This document shows, in pieces, positions 45,314 to 55,550 of a stretch of 64,000 nucleotides of DNA. Source of the stretch: Rheinheimera texasensis DSM 17496 (lineage in GTDB: Bacteria > Pseudomonadota > Gammaproteobacteria > Enterobacterales > Alteromonadaceae); contig NZ_JONU01000007.1 in NCBI RefSeq assembly GCF_000711985.1, positions 1,116,001 to 1,180,000 of the forward strand, written 5' to 3'. The notes under the pieces were generated by a model. It searched no databases. It had not been told where the DNA came from and saw nothing but the letters and a program-made list of their open reading frames with translations. Both the position numbers and the translations under genes were made by a program. The stretch's first letter is position 1, and every line of letters starts with the position of its first letter.

Positions 45314-46726
45314 GTGCAGTATTTACCGATTTTCACTGATTTAACCGGCAAAGCCGTGTTGCTGGTCGGCGGTGGCCATGTCGCGCTGCGTAAAGCGCGG
45401 GCGCTGCTGGATGCCGGTGCGGTGCTGAGCGTCGTATCACATCAGTTTGAAACGGATTTCCACGGTTGGGCCAGCCAAGGCAGAGCCAGGCTGCTGCCAG
45501 GCGATTTTCAGCCGGCACAGATCAGCGGCCATTGGTTAGTCATTGCTGCCACTGACGACGACGCGGTCAATGCGGCGGTGCATCAGGCTGCCACGGCGCG
45601 GCAGGTCTGGGTGAATACCGTCGACGACCAGGACAAGTGCGAGTTTATTTTCCCATCCATTATTAACCGTGCGCCTATTCAAATCGCCATCTCTAGTGGT
45701 GGTGCGGCGCCGGTACTAGTGCGCCGTTTGCGTGAACAGTTAGAAACCTTATTGCCACAGCATCTCGGGCCTTTGGCGACGCTGGTTGGCAAATTCCGCA
45801 AGCAGGTGCAGCAGAAGCTGGACAACTTCGCTGCCCGTCGCCAGTTTTACGAACAGGTGTTCAGCTCAAAAGTGGTGAGCCTGCTGCAAAGCGGTCAGCC
45901 GCAGGCCGCAGAAGACACCCTGGAACAAATGCTGGACGGCCATCAGCCGCTGCGCGGTGAAGTTTTTGTCGTCGGTGCAGGTCCCGGCGACCCGGAGTTA
46001 TTGACGCTAAAAGCGCTGCAGCTGATGCAGCAGGCTGATGTGGTGGTGTACGACTATTTAGTGTCAGAACCTATTATGGCGCTGGTACGCCGCGACGCGG
46101 AACTCATCTGTGTGGGCAAAAAAGCCGGCGCGCATTCCGTCGCACAGGAAGAGACCAACGCTTTGCTGGTAAAACTGGCGCTGGAAGGTAAAAAAGTCTG
46201 CCGGTTAAAAGGTGGTGACCCCTTTATTTTTGGCCGCGGCGCGGAAGAGATTGAAGTCTTGTTGCCGCATCAAATCCCATTTCAGGTGGTGCCGGGCATC
46301 ACAGCGGCTGCGGGTTGTGCCGCTTATGCCGGCATTCCGCTAACGCACCGCGACTATGCCCAGGCCGTGCAATTTGTCACCGGTCATTGCCAGAAAGACG
46401 GTAAAGAGCCGGACTGGCACAGCCTGAGCCGGCCAAACCAAACCTTAGTGATTTATATGGGCCTGATGAAATCGGCGCATATTCAGGCGCAGCTGTTGGC
46501 CGCAGGCCGAGCGGCAGACACGCCGGTGGCGATTCTGGAGAACGGCACCCGGCCCGAGCAACGTGTTTTCACCGGCACGCTTGGCCAACTGGCGGAACTC
46601 ATTGAAACCCATCAGGTGCAATCGCCGGCCTTGCTGGTGATTGGCGAAGTGGTGGCGCTGCAAGCCAAATTAGCCTGGTATGGCGCACAGGAGCCGCGGG
46701 CGCAGTTGACGCCGCTACACGGATAA
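45314..46726 (+). CDS. cysG: Siroheme synthase CysG (multifunctional)
   Basis: 470-residue fusion enzyme making siroheme for sulfite reductase. The N-terminal part (about 1-205) is the precorrin-2 dehydrogenase/sirohydrochlorin ferrochelatase, with the NAD site VLLVGGGHVALRKA (about 14-27). The C-terminal part (about 215-470) is the SAM uroporphyrinogen III methyltransferase with VGAGPGDPELLTLKAL (about 220-235) and RLKGGDPFIFGRG (about 297-309). E. coli CysG is 457 residues. GTG start; GGGGA lies upstream. First gene of a block with cysDNCQ, whose adenylyl-sulfate route feeds the reductase that needs this cofactor. Confidence 0.96.
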   Translation: MQYLPIFTDLTGKAVLLVGGGHVALRKARALLDAGAVLSVVSHQFETDFHGWASQGRARLLPGDFQPAQISGHWLVIAATDDDAVNAAVHQAATARQVWVNTVDDQDKCEFIFPSIINRAPIQIAISSGGAAPVLVRRLREQLETLLPQHLGPLATLVGKFRKQVQQKLDNFAARRQFYEQVFSSKVVSLLQSGQPQAAEDTLEQMLDGHQPLRGEVFVVGAGPGDPELLTLKALQLMQQADVVVYDYLVSEPIMALVRRDAELICVGKKAGAHSVAQEETNALLVKLALEGKKVCRLKGGDPFIFGRGAEEIEVLLPHQIPFQVVPGITAAAGCAAYAGIPLTHRDYAQAVQFVTGHCQKDGKEPDWHSLSRPNQTLVIYMGLMKSAHIQAQLLAAGRAADTPVAILENGTRPEQRVFTGTLGQLAELIETHQVQSPALLVIGEVVALQAKLAWYGAQEPRAQLTPLHG

Positions 46727-46774
46727 CAATTTAAACAGATTGAATTTAATAAGTTTTATAGCAAGGTAACTGAT

Positions 46775-47677
46775 ATGCCGACCTTAACGCACTTACAACA
46801 GCTCGAAGCGGAAAGTATTCAGATCTTCCGTGAAGTAGCGGCCGAATTTGATAATCCGGTGATGCTGTATTCGATTGGCAAAGACTCGTCGGTGCTGCTG
46901 CATCTGGCGCGCAAAGCCTTTTACCCGGGCAAGATCCCATTCCCGCTGCTGCATGTCGACACCGACTGGAAATTCCGCGAGATGATTGAATTTCGCGACA
47001 AAGTGGCGAGGGAATACGGCTTTGACCTGCTGGTGCACAAGAACCCGGAAGGCTTGGCGATGGGCATGAATCCGTTCACCTTTGGCAGCGCCAAACATAC
47101 CGACGTGATGAAAACCGAAGGGCTGAAACAGGCGCTGAACAAATATGGTTTTGACGCCGCTTTTGGTGGTGCCCGTCGTGATGAAGAAAAATCCCGCGCC
47201 AAAGAGCGGATTTATTCGTTCCGCGACCAATATCACCGCTGGGACCCGAAAAACCAGCGCCCAGAGCTGTGGCATACCTACAACGGTCAGGTCAACAAAG
47301 GCGAAAGTATCCGCGTATTCCCGCTGTCGAACTGGACTGAGCTGGATATTTGGCAATATATCTATCAGGAAAACATCGACATAGTGCCACTGTATTTTGC
47401 CGCCTACCGCCCGGTGGTGGAGCGCAACGGCACGCTGATCATGGTCGATGATGACCGGATGCCACTTAATCCGGGCGAACAGCCGGAGCAAAAACTGGTG
47501 CGCTTCCGTACGCTGGGTTGTTATCCGCTGACCGGCGCTATCGAGTCCGACGCCGACAGCCTGACCGGCATTATCGAAGAGATGTTGTTATCGCGCTCCA
47601 GCGAACGCCAGGGCCGCGTCATTGACCACGATTCCAGTGGTTCGATGGAAAAGAAAAAACGTGAGGGGTATTTCTGA
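46775..47677 (+). CDS. cysD: Sulfate adenylyltransferase subunit 2
   Basis: 300-residue ATP sulfurylase catalytic subunit that forms adenylyl sulfate from ATP and sulfate. The PP-loop motif is [16 protein letters not shown] (about 30-45), followed by [11 protein letters not shown]. Near the C-terminus, [12 protein letters not shown] and [12 protein letters not shown] match E. coli CysD (302 residues). An AAGGT ribosome binding site precedes the ATG. The stop codon overlaps the cysN start by one base. Confidence 0.97.
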   Translation: MPTLTHLQQLEAESIQIFREVAAEFDNPVMLYSIGKDSSVLLHLARKAFYPGKIPFPLLHVDTDWKFREMIEFRDKVAREYGFDLLVHKNPEGLAMGMNPFTFGSAKHTDVMKTEGLKQALNKYGFDAAFGGARRDEEKSRAKERIYSFRDQYHRWDPKNQRPELWHTYNGQVNKGESIRVFPLSNWTELDIWQYIYQENIDIVPLYFAAYRPVVERNGTLIMVDDDRMPLNPGEQPEQKLVRFRTLGCYPLTGAIESDADSLTGIIEEMLLSRSSERQGRVIDHDSSGSMEKKKREGYF

Positions 47678-49086
47678 TGTCAGTCGCAATTGAACTGGAA
47701 CAACTGGGGATTGAAGAGTACCTCAGACAACAACAGCACAAATCGCTGCTGAAATTCCTGACCTGTGGTTCGGTCGACGACGGCAAAAGTACGCTGATCG
47801 GCCGTTTGCTGCACGATAGCCAGCAGATTTATGAAGATCAGCTGGCGGCACTGCACAAAGACAGCAAAACCCACGGCACCACGGGCGAAGCGGTCGATTT
47901 GGCGTTGCTGGTCGATGGCTTACAGGCAGAGCGCGAGCAAGGCATCACTATCGACGTAGCCTACCGCTATTTCTCCACGTCCAAACGCAAATTTATCATC
48001 GCCGACACACCGGGCCATGAGCAGTACACCCGCAATATGGCGACCGGCGCTTCAAACTGTGACCTGGCGATTATTCTGGTCGACGCGCGCTACGGCGTGC
48101 AGGTGCAGACGCGCCGCCACAGCTTCATCTGTGCGCTTTTGGGCATCAAGCAGTTTGTTGTTGCCATTAACAAGATGGATTTGGTGGGCTTCTCAGAAGC
48201 GCGTTATGACGAAATCCGCCGCGACTATTTAGCTTTTGCTGAGCAGCTGCAGGTGCCGGATATTCAGTTTGTGCCGTTGTCGGCGTTAAACGGCGACAAC
48301 GTGGTGAACCCTTCGGCACAGGCGCCCTGGTATCAGGGCCCGACTTTGCTGGCGCTGTTGGAAGATGCGCCGGTCACTGGTTTTAATCACGCCTTTGAAG
48401 CGCGTTTGCCGGTGCAGTATGTGAACCGGCCGAATCTGGACTTCCGCGGTTTTGCCGGTACTGTGGCGTCAGGCAGCTTTAAAGTTGGCGACGCCGTCGT
48501 CGCGCTGCCGTCTGGCAAAAGCTCAGTGGTGAAATCTATCGTGACTTTTGACGGCGATTTGCCCGAAGCTTTCGCCGGTCAGGCCGTGACGTTAACACTG
48601 GCCGATGAAATTGATATCAGCCGTGGTGACGTGATAGCCAAAGCACAGCATCATGCCAGCGTGTCGAACCGTATTCTGGCCAAAGTGGTGTGGATGCATG
48701 AAGAGCCGCTGGTGATCGGTAAACAATACAACATCAAACTCGGCACGAAAAAAGTACCGGGCACGGTGACCGCTATTGCGCACAGCATTGATGTCAATAC
48801 ACTGGAAGAGCATGCGGCGACTGAACTTGCGCTCAACAGTATCGCGCTGGTGGAGCTGGAGCTGACTGAAGCTGTGGTGTTTGACCCGTACAGCAAAAAC
48901 CGCGACACCGGTGGCTTTATTTTTATCGACCGCTTAAGCAATATCACCGTCGGTGCCGGTATGGTCGACAGCGCGCTGGCGTCCAGCAGCAACAAAACTG
49001 AGTTCAGTGCTTTTGAGCTGGAATTTAACGCCTTAGTGCGTAAACATTTCCCGCACTGGCAGGCGCTGGATATCAGTAAGTTGTGA
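47677..49086 (+). CDS. cysN: Sulfate adenylyltransferase subunit 1 (GTPase)
   Basis: 469-residue GTPase that powers APS synthesis by CysD. An elongation-factor-like G domain has G1 GSVDDGKST (about residues 31-39), G3 DTPGHEQYT (about 110), G4 NKMDL (about 166), followed by two beta-barrel domains. E. coli CysN is 475 residues. There is no APS-kinase fusion at the C-terminus; cysC is separate downstream. Confidence 0.97.
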   Translation: MSVAIELEQLGIEEYLRQQQHKSLLKFLTCGSVDDGKSTLIGRLLHDSQQIYEDQLAALHKDSKTHGTTGEAVDLALLVDGLQAEREQGITIDVAYRYFSTSKRKFIIADTPGHEQYTRNMATGASNCDLAIILVDARYGVQVQTRRHSFICALLGIKQFVVAINKMDLVGFSEARYDEIRRDYLAFAEQLQVPDIQFVPLSALNGDNVVNPSAQAPWYQGPTLLALLEDAPVTGFNHAFEARLPVQYVNRPNLDFRGFAGTVASGSFKVGDAVVALPSGKSSVVKSIVTFDGDLPEAFAGQAVTLTLADEIDISRGDVIAKAQHHASVSNRILAKVVWMHEEPLVIGKQYNIKLGTKKVPGTVTAIAHSIDVNTLEEHAATELALNSIALVELELTEAVVFDPYSKNRDTGGFIFIDRLSNITVGAGMVDSALASSSNKTEFSAFELEFNALVRKHFPHWQALDISKL

Positions 49087-49143
49087 TGTTGCAGATCCGT
49101 CAAAGAGCCTGACCAAATGATGTTGAAGGGCTCGAAGGAGCGA

Positions 49144-49242
49144 GTGGCAGCCAGCGCATAAGCAGACCCTCTGCGGCAGGGAAGCCGCAGAGGAGCCTAC
49201 AGGGATGTATTCACGGCGTGTCTGCGTTGCGCTGACTGCCAC
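49144..49242. repeat. Imperfect inverted-repeat element between cysN and cysC
   Basis: GTGGCAGCCAGCGCA (49144-) is the near-complement of the right arm ending in GCGCTGACTGCCAC (-49242). The arms are about 22 bases and enclose a perfect 10-bp hairpin CCTCTGCGGC/GCCGCAGAGG at 49168-49193 and a CAGGGATGTATTCACGGCG tract. The nested structure looks like a dispersed intergenic repeat of REP or MITE type. Only one copy occurs in this window. Confidence 0.55.
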
Positions 49243-49299
49243 CGCGATCGCCTGAAGTGATAAAGAGCAGTCTTGTCTGACAAAAGTCCGGTAGCATTA

Positions 49300-49926
49300 A
49301 TGACGCAAAACATAAATTCCCAAACCAACAACATCGTCTGGCAACAACATGCGGTTAGCCGCACCGACCGCGAGGCGCAGAAACAGCAGCAAGCGGTGGT
49401 GCTGTGGTTTACCGGTTTAAGCGGTGCCGGTAAATCGACCGTCGCCGGCGCGCTGGAACAGGCGTTGCTGCAGCGTGGCGCCCACACTTATCTGCTCGAT
49501 GGCGACAACGTGCGCCATGGTTTATGCGCCGGTTTAGGCTTCAGCGAAGCCGACCGCAATGAAAACCTGCGCCGCGTCGGCGCCGTGGCTGGTCTGATGC
49601 TGGATGCCGGTTTGATTGTATTAAGCGCTTTTGTGTCGCCGCTGCGTAGCCAGCGCGATGCCATTCGCGCCAGTCTGCCGGAAGGGCGTTTTATTGAAGT
49701 CCATGTCGCAACCTCACTCGATGTTTGTGAGCAGCGCGATGTCAAAGGCTTGTACCAAAAAGCCCGGCGGGGCGAGATCGCTAATTTCACGGGGATTTCA
49801 GACCCTTACGAAGCACCGCTTCAACCAGAAATCAGCCTGGATACCGGAATGTTGTCACTCGATGACAGCGTGCAGCAGCTGCTGCAATTGCTGGAACAAC
49901 GTGGCATTATCCGGCCACAAGCCTGA
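49300..49926 (+). CDS. cysC: Adenylyl-sulfate kinase
   Basis: 208-residue kinase converting APS to PAPS. P-loop GLSGAGKST (about 39-47), [17 protein letters not shown] (about 66-82) and the C-terminal substrate region with GISDPYEAP (about 159-167) match E. coli CysC (201 residues). The ATG at 49300 aligns with homologues; a TTG at 49273 would add nine residues. It is separated from cysN by 213 bases holding an inverted-repeat element. Confidence 0.95.
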   Translation: MTQNINSQTNNIVWQQHAVSRTDREAQKQQQAVVLWFTGLSGAGKSTVAGALEQALLQRGAHTYLLDGDNVRHGLCAGLGFSEADRNENLRRVGAVAGLMLDAGLIVLSAFVSPLRSQRDAIRASLPEGRFIEVHVATSLDVCEQRDVKGLYQKARRGEIANFTGISDPYEAPLQPEISLDTGMLSLDDSVQQLLQLLEQRGIIRPQA

Positions 49927-49941
49927 CAGAGATCTTTGTAA

Positions 49942-50721
49942 ATGCTAACCACGCCCGCTGAACTCAGCCAATGGCTGCCGCACATCCGCCGTATCAGTGT
50001 CGCTGCCGGCGATGCTATTCTGACGATCTACAACCAGCCACAAGCCATTGATGTGCAACATAAAGCCGACGACAGCCCGCTGACCGCTGCGGATTTGGCT
50101 GCACATCAGCTGATTATGCGCGAACTGCAATTACTGACGCCGGACATCCCGGTGCTATCCGAAGAAGCCGCTGATATTCCCTGGAGTGAGCGCCAGCACT
50201 GGCAACGCTTCTGGCTGGTTGATCCGCTGGATGGCACCAAAGAATTTATCAAACGCAACGGCGAATTCACCGTTAATATCGCGTTGATTGATGCTGGTGA
50301 GCCGGTGCTTGGCGTGATCCATGCGCCGGTGCTGGGCAAAACCTACAGCGGTGCAGAAGGGCTCGGTGCTTTTGTCGCCGACAGCGCCGGTGAACGCCCT
50401 ATTCAGGCCGTGGCGCCTAAAGCCGGTGAAACAGTACGGCTGGTCGGCAGTAAAAGCCATTATCAGCCAGAAGTGGAGCCATACCTGGCGCAGTTCCCAC
50501 AGCATGAACTGGTCGCGGTCGGCAGTTCGTTAAAGTTCTGTCTGGTGGCGGAAGGCGCGGCGCATATCTACCCGCGTTTTGGCCCGACTATGTTATGGGA
50601 CACCGGCGCCGGCCACATCATCGCTATCGCCGCGGGTGCCAGCGTCGTGTATGACGGCATTGAAGGCCCGGCCTATCAGCGCGAAAATCTGCGCAACGGC
50701 AATTTTGTCGTGAGGGCGTAA
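49942..50721 (+). CDS. cysQ: 3'(2'),5'-bisphosphate nucleotidase CysQ
   Basis: 259-residue magnesium-dependent, lithium-sensitive phosphatase that removes PAP, the by-product of PAPS reduction. Metal-binding motifs are LSEEAAD (about residues 71-77), WLVDPLDGTKEFIKRNG (about 92-108) and the late WDTGAGHIIA (about 214-223). E. coli CysQ is 246 residues. Located 15 bases after cysC and therefore in the same operon, a sensible coupling since PAP inhibits PAPS-using enzymes. Confidence 0.95.
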   Translation: MLTTPAELSQWLPHIRRISVAAGDAILTIYNQPQAIDVQHKADDSPLTAADLAAHQLIMRELQLLTPDIPVLSEEAADIPWSERQHWQRFWLVDPLDGTKEFIKRNGEFTVNIALIDAGEPVLGVIHAPVLGKTYSGAEGLGAFVADSAGERPIQAVAPKAGETVRLVGSKSHYQPEVEPYLAQFPQHELVAVGSSLKFCLVAEGAAHIYPRFGPTMLWDTGAGHIIAIAAGASVVYDGIEGPAYQRENLRNGNFVVRA

Positions 50722-50749
50722 TCCGCTGCGGCTGGTGTTGTTGCCCGCT

Positions 50750-50777
50750 CAGTGCGGCAGCCAAGCCAGCCGCACTG
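50750..50777 (+). other. Hairpin downstream of cysQ
   Basis: CAGTGCGGC/GCCGCACTG 9-bp stem with a ten-base loop and no T-run, 28 bases after the cysQ stop; perhaps a weak terminator or an mRNA end stabiliser. Confidence 0.45.
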
Positions 50778-50967
50778 CTATCCTACAGCTGCGGTATAGT
50801 GACTTTGCGAATGCATTTTTTGTGGAGTCATGACACGCGCTGCCACTTGGTATTCACGATTTTCCAAGCCACCCCGACGTTTTTTTGCAATTTCCTGAAA
50901 GAAAGTAGCGGTTCTGCCACTCTGTATAAAATTCAATCAGACTACCGCAGCTGCAGGAAGGTGTGTT

Positions 50968-52566
50968 TTGGCTCGTTCAGGTTCAGTGAAAAGTCGTATT
51001 TTTATCGGTTATGCCGCCATTTTTTTCGTCACCCTGGTCGCTGCAGTATTGCTGATCCAAAGTAATCGCCAGCTGATGCACGAAGTGAGCGGTTTTGTTG
51101 ACCGTTCCGTGCCCGCCCTGCAAGCAGTGTCGGCCTTACAAAATGCCTCGCGGCAGCAAGTGCTGACCGGCTATGAGTTGTATGGCACTGTGATCAAAAG
51201 TGCCGAGTTCAGCGAGCAACAGCAGAAAACAGCTCAAAGCTTGCAGCCGCATCTGAGCGTTTTAAATGAAATCGGCGGGCATGCACTTCAGCAACAGCAA
51301 CAAAAACTGCAACAGGCCTTGCAGCAATTGTTGCAGGTGATGCAGGCCGAACAAGTCGATTGGGACCAGGCCCGTGTCCGGCTCAGCGATATCAATCAGA
51401 CCGCCACTGCGTTAAACCGGCAGCTTGAAACCCTCGCCAGCAAAATCACCCGGGATGCACAGACCCGCACCGACAATGTCAGCGGCGCATTATCGCAAAA
51501 CAGCAGCACCGTGGTGGTGCTGTTGCTGCTCATTGGGGGCGTGGCCGTCGGTTTTTTCCTGCTGGCACAAAAACAAATTGCCAATCCGATCATCCGTTTA
51601 TCCGACGATTTACAGCAAGTCGCCGATAGCCGAGATTTAACCAGGAGCCTGGGCACCGACACAGTTGCGGAAGTGAATAGTGTTGCCGCCAGTATCAATC
51701 AGTTGCTCCGCGTCTTTAAAAGCGGCATCGCTGATATTTACCAGGCCATCTCCGGTATCAATCAGGCGGTCACCGCGCTGGCCGGCAGTTCGGCGCAGTC
51801 TTCCAGCGCAGTGCTGCAGTTGGAACAAACTTTGTCGGTGTTAGTCCAGAGCATGGCGCTGCTGGAACAACAGATGGAAGATAGTGTCAGCCGGTCGGTG
51901 CATGCTGCACGCTCCGCACATGAAGGGGCGGCGGCGATGTCACAAAGCCAGCGTGAAGTCCGGCAGACGGCGGATAGTATCAGTCAGTTATCCGGTGATA
52001 TCGAAACCACCGGGCAGATGTTGTTAACGCTGCAAGTGACCGGGACCGAAGTGTCCGGAGTCGTCAAAACCATCGCAGATATCGCTTCTCAGACCAACCT
52101 GCTGGCGCTGAACGCTGCCATTGAAGCCGCCCGCGCCGGTGAATCCGGTCGGGGTTTTGCCGTGGTTGCAGATGAAGTCCGCACACTGGCGGTACGTACC
52201 CAACAATCGACCGCTGAAATCAACAATATGCTGGCCAAAATAGTCGATTCGATCCAGGCTGCGGTGACCAATATGCAATCGAACCGCGAAACCGCGCAAC
52301 GTTCGGTGGAACTGGCCGGGCAGTTGGTGCAGACGCTGGAAGAGGGCCGACAGGTGATCCTGACGCTGGCGGGAGTGAGTCAGGAAGCGGCTGATTTAGC
52401 CAACCAGTCTCAGCAGAAAGCCAGTGCGCTCAAGCATGACATTGCGGCCTTTGAACAAAATGGCCAGTCGGTGAGTGCGGCAAATCAGGCCGTTGCATCG
52501 ACCAGTCAGGCGCTAACCGGGCTGGCCGGACAACTGAGTAAAACGGCGGCCTTATTTAAACTGTGA
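50968..52566 (+). CDS. Methyl-accepting chemotaxis protein
   Basis: 532-residue chemoreceptor. Membrane helices at about 9-31 and 182-206 flank a helical periplasmic ligand domain (about 32-180, four-helix-bundle style, Gln-rich). A HAMP-like segment and a signalling domain follow, with the hairpin tip region [21 protein letters not shown] (about 370-390, shown in part) conserved in all receptors. No C-terminal CheR-tether pentapeptide. The TTG start at 50968 is supported by AGGAAGG six bases upstream. Ligand unknown. Confidence 0.93.
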   Translation: MARSGSVKSRIFIGYAAIFFVTLVAAVLLIQSNRQLMHEVSGFVDRSVPALQAVSALQNASRQQVLTGYELYGTVIKSAEFSEQQQKTAQSLQPHLSVLNEIGGHALQQQQQKLQQALQQLLQVMQAEQVDWDQARVRLSDINQTATALNRQLETLASKITRDAQTRTDNVSGALSQNSSTVVVLLLLIGGVAVGFFLLAQKQIANPIIRLSDDLQQVADSRDLTRSLGTDTVAEVNSVAASINQLLRVFKSGIADIYQAISGINQAVTALAGSSAQSSSAVLQLEQTLSVLVQSMALLEQQMEDSVSRSVHAARSAHEGAAAMSQSQREVRQTADSISQLSGDIETTGQMLLTLQVTGTEVSGVVKTIADIASQTNLLALNAAIEAARAGESGRGFAVVADEVRTLAVRTQQSTAEINNMLAKIVDSIQAAVTNMQSNRETAQRSVELAGQLVQTLEEGRQVILTLAGVSQEAADLANQSQQKASALKHDIAAFEQNGQSVSAANQAVASTSQALTGLAGQLSKTAALFKL

Positions 52567-52660
52567 TCCGGTCGTCCGGATAAAAGATCAAGGTGCAGTG
52601 AAAGCATTCGGTCACTGCGCCGGTCCGTTGCCCGTCGTCATTTGAATCAGGTTGCCCGCT

Positions 52661-53485
52661 ATGCTGCCCATCGTGTTACTCCTTCTTGCCGTTTCTGCTG
52701 CGTTGATCGCTGTGTCTGTGCAGGCGGGTCAATATGGCTCCTTCAGCGCCATCGTCGCGTTTTATACTCCGGTATCGCCCGGCTTGCTGGCGCAGGTGGC
52801 GCAACCGCAAATTTGGGGGTTGTCGGCGCTGGTCGTCCTCGCATTACTGAGCCTGCGTTGGCGGCTGGCTCAGCAACTGCTGGCGCTGAGTCTTATCCTG
52901 TTCAGTGCGCTGCCGCTCATCAGTTTATTTGGTGCGCAGCATTATATCGCTGCCCTCGGCGGCTTCCCGATGCTGGGTTCCGGCCAGGGCGTGATTAAAT
53001 ATCTGGCGCTGCTCGCTTTGGGGATCACGCTATGGCGCTGGCCGGTTGCCACTGCCACCGAGCGCTTCTGGCTGAATTTTTTCCCGGTTGGGCTGGTCTT
53101 GTTGTGGATTGGCGGGATGAAATTTTTTCCGTTTGAAGCCAAGGGTATTGTCGATTTAGTCAGTAGTTCGCCGTTGTTAAGCTGGTTGTATCTGGTCGCG
53201 GATGAGCAAATGGCTTCAAATCTGATTGGGTTGTTTGATTGGCTGGCGTTGCTGCTGTTGGCGGCCAGTTATCGCTGGCCGCGGTTATTTATTCCGGGGT
53301 TTCTGATGTGTGCTTCGGTGTTTTTGACCACGCAGACGTTTTTAATCAGCTTTCCGGCATCTTGGTCATCTCCGGGTGTACTCAGCAGCAGCGGTGTCTT
53401 TATCATCAAAGATCTGTGGTTTATCGCCAATATGCTGCTGCTGGCACAGGCATGGTGGCAACGCTCTGGCTCGCGGCTGGCTTAG
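52661..53485 (+). CDS. DUF417 / RclC-like inner-membrane protein
   Basis: 274-residue protein with about seven hydrophobic helices. The segment GMKFFPFEAKGIVDLVSSSP (residues about 153-172) followed by LLSWLY is the DUF417 signature found in E. coli RclC (YkgB), which belongs to the reactive-chlorine resistance operon. At about 274 residues it is longer than typical RclC (about 197), with additional helices at the N-terminus. An in-frame TTG nine bases upstream is an alternative start. Function unproven; no rclA or rclR is nearby. Confidence 0.75.
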   Translation: MLPIVLLLLAVSAALIAVSVQAGQYGSFSAIVAFYTPVSPGLLAQVAQPQIWGLSALVVLALLSLRWRLAQQLLALSLILFSALPLISLFGAQHYIAALGGFPMLGSGQGVIKYLALLALGITLWRWPVATATERFWLNFFPVGLVLLWIGGMKFFPFEAKGIVDLVSSSPLLSWLYLVADEQMASNLIGLFDWLALLLLAASYRWPRLFIPGFLMCASVFLTTQTFLISFPASWSSPGVLSSSGVFIIKDLWFIANMLLLAQAWWQRSGSRLA

Positions 53486-53692
53486 CAGCGCAGCTGCAGA
53501 GCCGGCACCGGCAGACGGTTCAGCAGGAAAATAGCATCAGACGATGAAGTGTCATGACTGCGACCAAAGCAGGGGTAAAAAATCAGCAAATAACACTGTT
53601 TTTCTTTACAGCAGAAGACGATAATAGCAGGTACACCCGGCCACATTTTTGATGTATCGCCTGAGGGTGTGTTGCGACCCCTGAGGATCGGA

Positions 53693-54121
53693 ATGAGACT
53701 GTTACGTCACCTGCATAAAGCGCCTGTGCGTGTGCTCCGGTTACAACGTCGCAAAAGTATGATGCGGATCCGCTTTGGCATGATCCGGCTGCAATGTGCG
53801 TTGTCGCAGGAAAAAGCTGAAACTAAGCAGATGCTGCGTATTTATCAGCAATATGTGACTGGCCAGGTCAGCAAGGCTGAGCTGCAGCAAGCCAATTCCC
53901 AACTGGCTGACGTATTGCGTGCCACAGGTCTTGGTGTATTCGCCATTTTGCCGTTTGCCCCTATCACTATTCCGCTGATTGTCAAATTAGGGCGGAAACT
54001 GGGCATTGAGGTGATGCCAAGCGCTTTTGCGCCAAAAGACAAATACCTGCATCCGGGTAAATCGAGCAAAGCGCTGTCAGGTTCTGCCGCAGCAAAGCCG
54101 GTGAAAAAGACCGACAGTTAA
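53693..54121 (+). CDS. LETM1-like domain protein
   Basis: 142-residue basic protein whose segment LGVFAILPFAPITIPLIVKL (about residues 80-99) is the short LETM1-like motif of small bacterial proteins; a family link to biofilm formation has been reported, but the biochemical role is unclear. The hydrophobic block may be a single membrane-inserted hairpin. The N-terminus (1-30) is Arg-rich. The start ATG has GAGGAT at good spacing. Monocistronic; a hairpin follows. Confidence 0.75.
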   Translation: MRLLRHLHKAPVRVLRLQRRKSMMRIRFGMIRLQCALSQEKAETKQMLRIYQQYVTGQVSKAELQQANSQLADVLRATGLGVFAILPFAPITIPLIVKLGRKLGIEVMPSAFAPKDKYLHPGKSSKALSGSAAAKPVKKTDS

Positions 54122-54152
54122 GCTGTTTGGTGTATGACCAGCGCAGAAATAA

Positions 54153-54176
54153 CAAAGCCAGCATTTGCTGGCTTTG
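54153..54176. terminator. Hairpin between convergent LETM1-like and transporter genes
   Basis: CAAAGCCAGC-ATTT-GCTGGCTTTG, perfect 10-bp stem usable on both strands; flanking T-runs are short. Confidence 0.75.
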
Positions 54177-54203
54177 TGTCAGTAAGGGCTATAGCGCCCG
54201 ACC

Positions 54204-55550
54204 TCAGCCTTTAATCGTCATGTAAGCCACAATCGCAATCAGCAACGGTGCTACCACCGCTGCCAGCAGGCGGTAACCTGACAGCACGTGTTTGTGCATT
54301 TCGTCTTGCAGAATCGGCTTGATTTTGTGCCAGATGGCCCAGCCAACAAAGACCGCAGCAAACATACCGCCTAATGGCATCAGCAGGTTAGAGGCAACGA
54401 AATCCATCAGATCAAACGGCGTTTTGCCAAAGACTTTCATGCTTTCTGCCATGCTGCCAAACGACAAAGCGGCCGGAACACCCAGGATCACATAGTTGGA
54501 TATCGCGACAATCAGTGTGGCAGTGCGACGTGCCAGCGCATATTCATCAATCAGGAAGGCGACGGCCGGTTCCAGAATTGAAATCGATGAAGTCACAGCG
54601 GCAAACAGCAATAACGAGAAAAACACCAGCGCCAGTAACTGGCCACCAGCCATCTGCGCAAACAGCGCCGGCATCGTAATAAAGGTCAGGCCAGGGCCTG
54701 CAGCCGGGTCAACGTGGAAAGCGAATACCGCCGGCAGAATCATCAGGCCAGCCAGTACAGACGCCATAGTGGCGAGGCCGGCAATCCACAAACCGGCGTT
54801 CACAATTTTGGTTTCTTCGCTTAAATAAGAGCCGTAAGCGATCATCAGACCGGCACCTACCGACAGCGAGAACACGGCAAGACCCAGCGCGTCCAGCACC
54901 ATCTTAATCGACAATTTGCTCCAGTCCGGCGTAATAAAGTACATCACACCTTCCATCGCACCCGGTAACGTCAGGCTGCGATACACCAGGAATAACATCA
55001 GGGCGAATAAGACCGGCATCAACACCTTACAGATACGTTCGATACCGGACTGCACACCGGCTACGACTATCAGCGCTGTGATCCCCATAAAACCAGCGGT
55101 GTAAATCAGCGCGGCCGTCGGGTCGGCAATAAAGTTGGTAAAGGTATCGCTGAGGACTTTAGCGTCTGTGGTCAGAATATCGCCTTTGACTGCCTCGACA
55201 ATGTAGGCAATGGTCCAGCCACCGACCACACAATAAAATCCGAGGATTAAGTAGACACATAGCACCGAGATCCAGCCGGCCCAGTGCCACTTGCCTTGTC
55301 CCAGTACCCGGTATGCCGAAGTGGCTGATTTTTTTGCACTGCGGCCAATCATCATCTCGGCCAGCATCATCACGACACCTACAGAGAACACACAAGCCAG
55401 GTACACCAGCAAAAATACGCCGCCGCCATTGGCGCCTGCGACGTAAGGGAATTTCCAGATTGCGCCGAGGCCAACGGCGGAGCCTGCGGCGGCGAGGATA
55501 AAGCCGATGCGTGAGCCCCAGTTGCCCCGGGAAGTTAATTGATCAGTCAT
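54204..55550 (-). CDS. Sodium-dependent transporter, NSS/SNF family
   Basis: 448-residue symporter of the neurotransmitter:sodium family (LeuT/MhsT-like), probably taking up amino acids. The TM1 sodium-site motif GSAVGLGAIWKFPYVAGANGG (about 23-43, in part) is conserved. TM6 to TM8 carry SLSVGAGLMIAYGSYL and the SSISILEPAVAFL segment. It has eleven predicted helices, as usual in bacterial members. The amino acid transported cannot be read from sequence; many relatives handle tyrosine, tryptophan or alanine. Confidence 0.93.
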   Translation of the reverse strand: MTDQLTSRGNWGSRIGFILAAAGSAVGLGAIWKFPYVAGANGGGVFLLVYLACVFSVGVVMMLAEMMIGRSAKKSATSAYRVLGQGKWHWAGWISVLCVYLILGFYCVVGGWTIAYIVEAVKGDILTTDAKVLSDTFTNFIADPTAALIYTAGFMGITALIVVAGVQSGIERICKVLMPVLFALMLFLVYRSLTLPGAMEGVMYFITPDWSKLSIKMVLDALGLAVFSLSVGAGLMIAYGSYLSEETKIVNAGLWIAGLATMASVLAGLMILPAVFAFHVDPAAGPGLTFITMPALFAQMAGGQLLALVFFSLLLFAAVTSSISILEPAVAFLIDEYALARRTATLIVAISNYVILGVPAALSFGSMAESMKVFGKTPFDLMDFVASNLLMPLGGMFAAVFVGWAIWHKIKPILQDEMHKHVLSGYRLLAAVVAPLLIAIVAYMTIKG

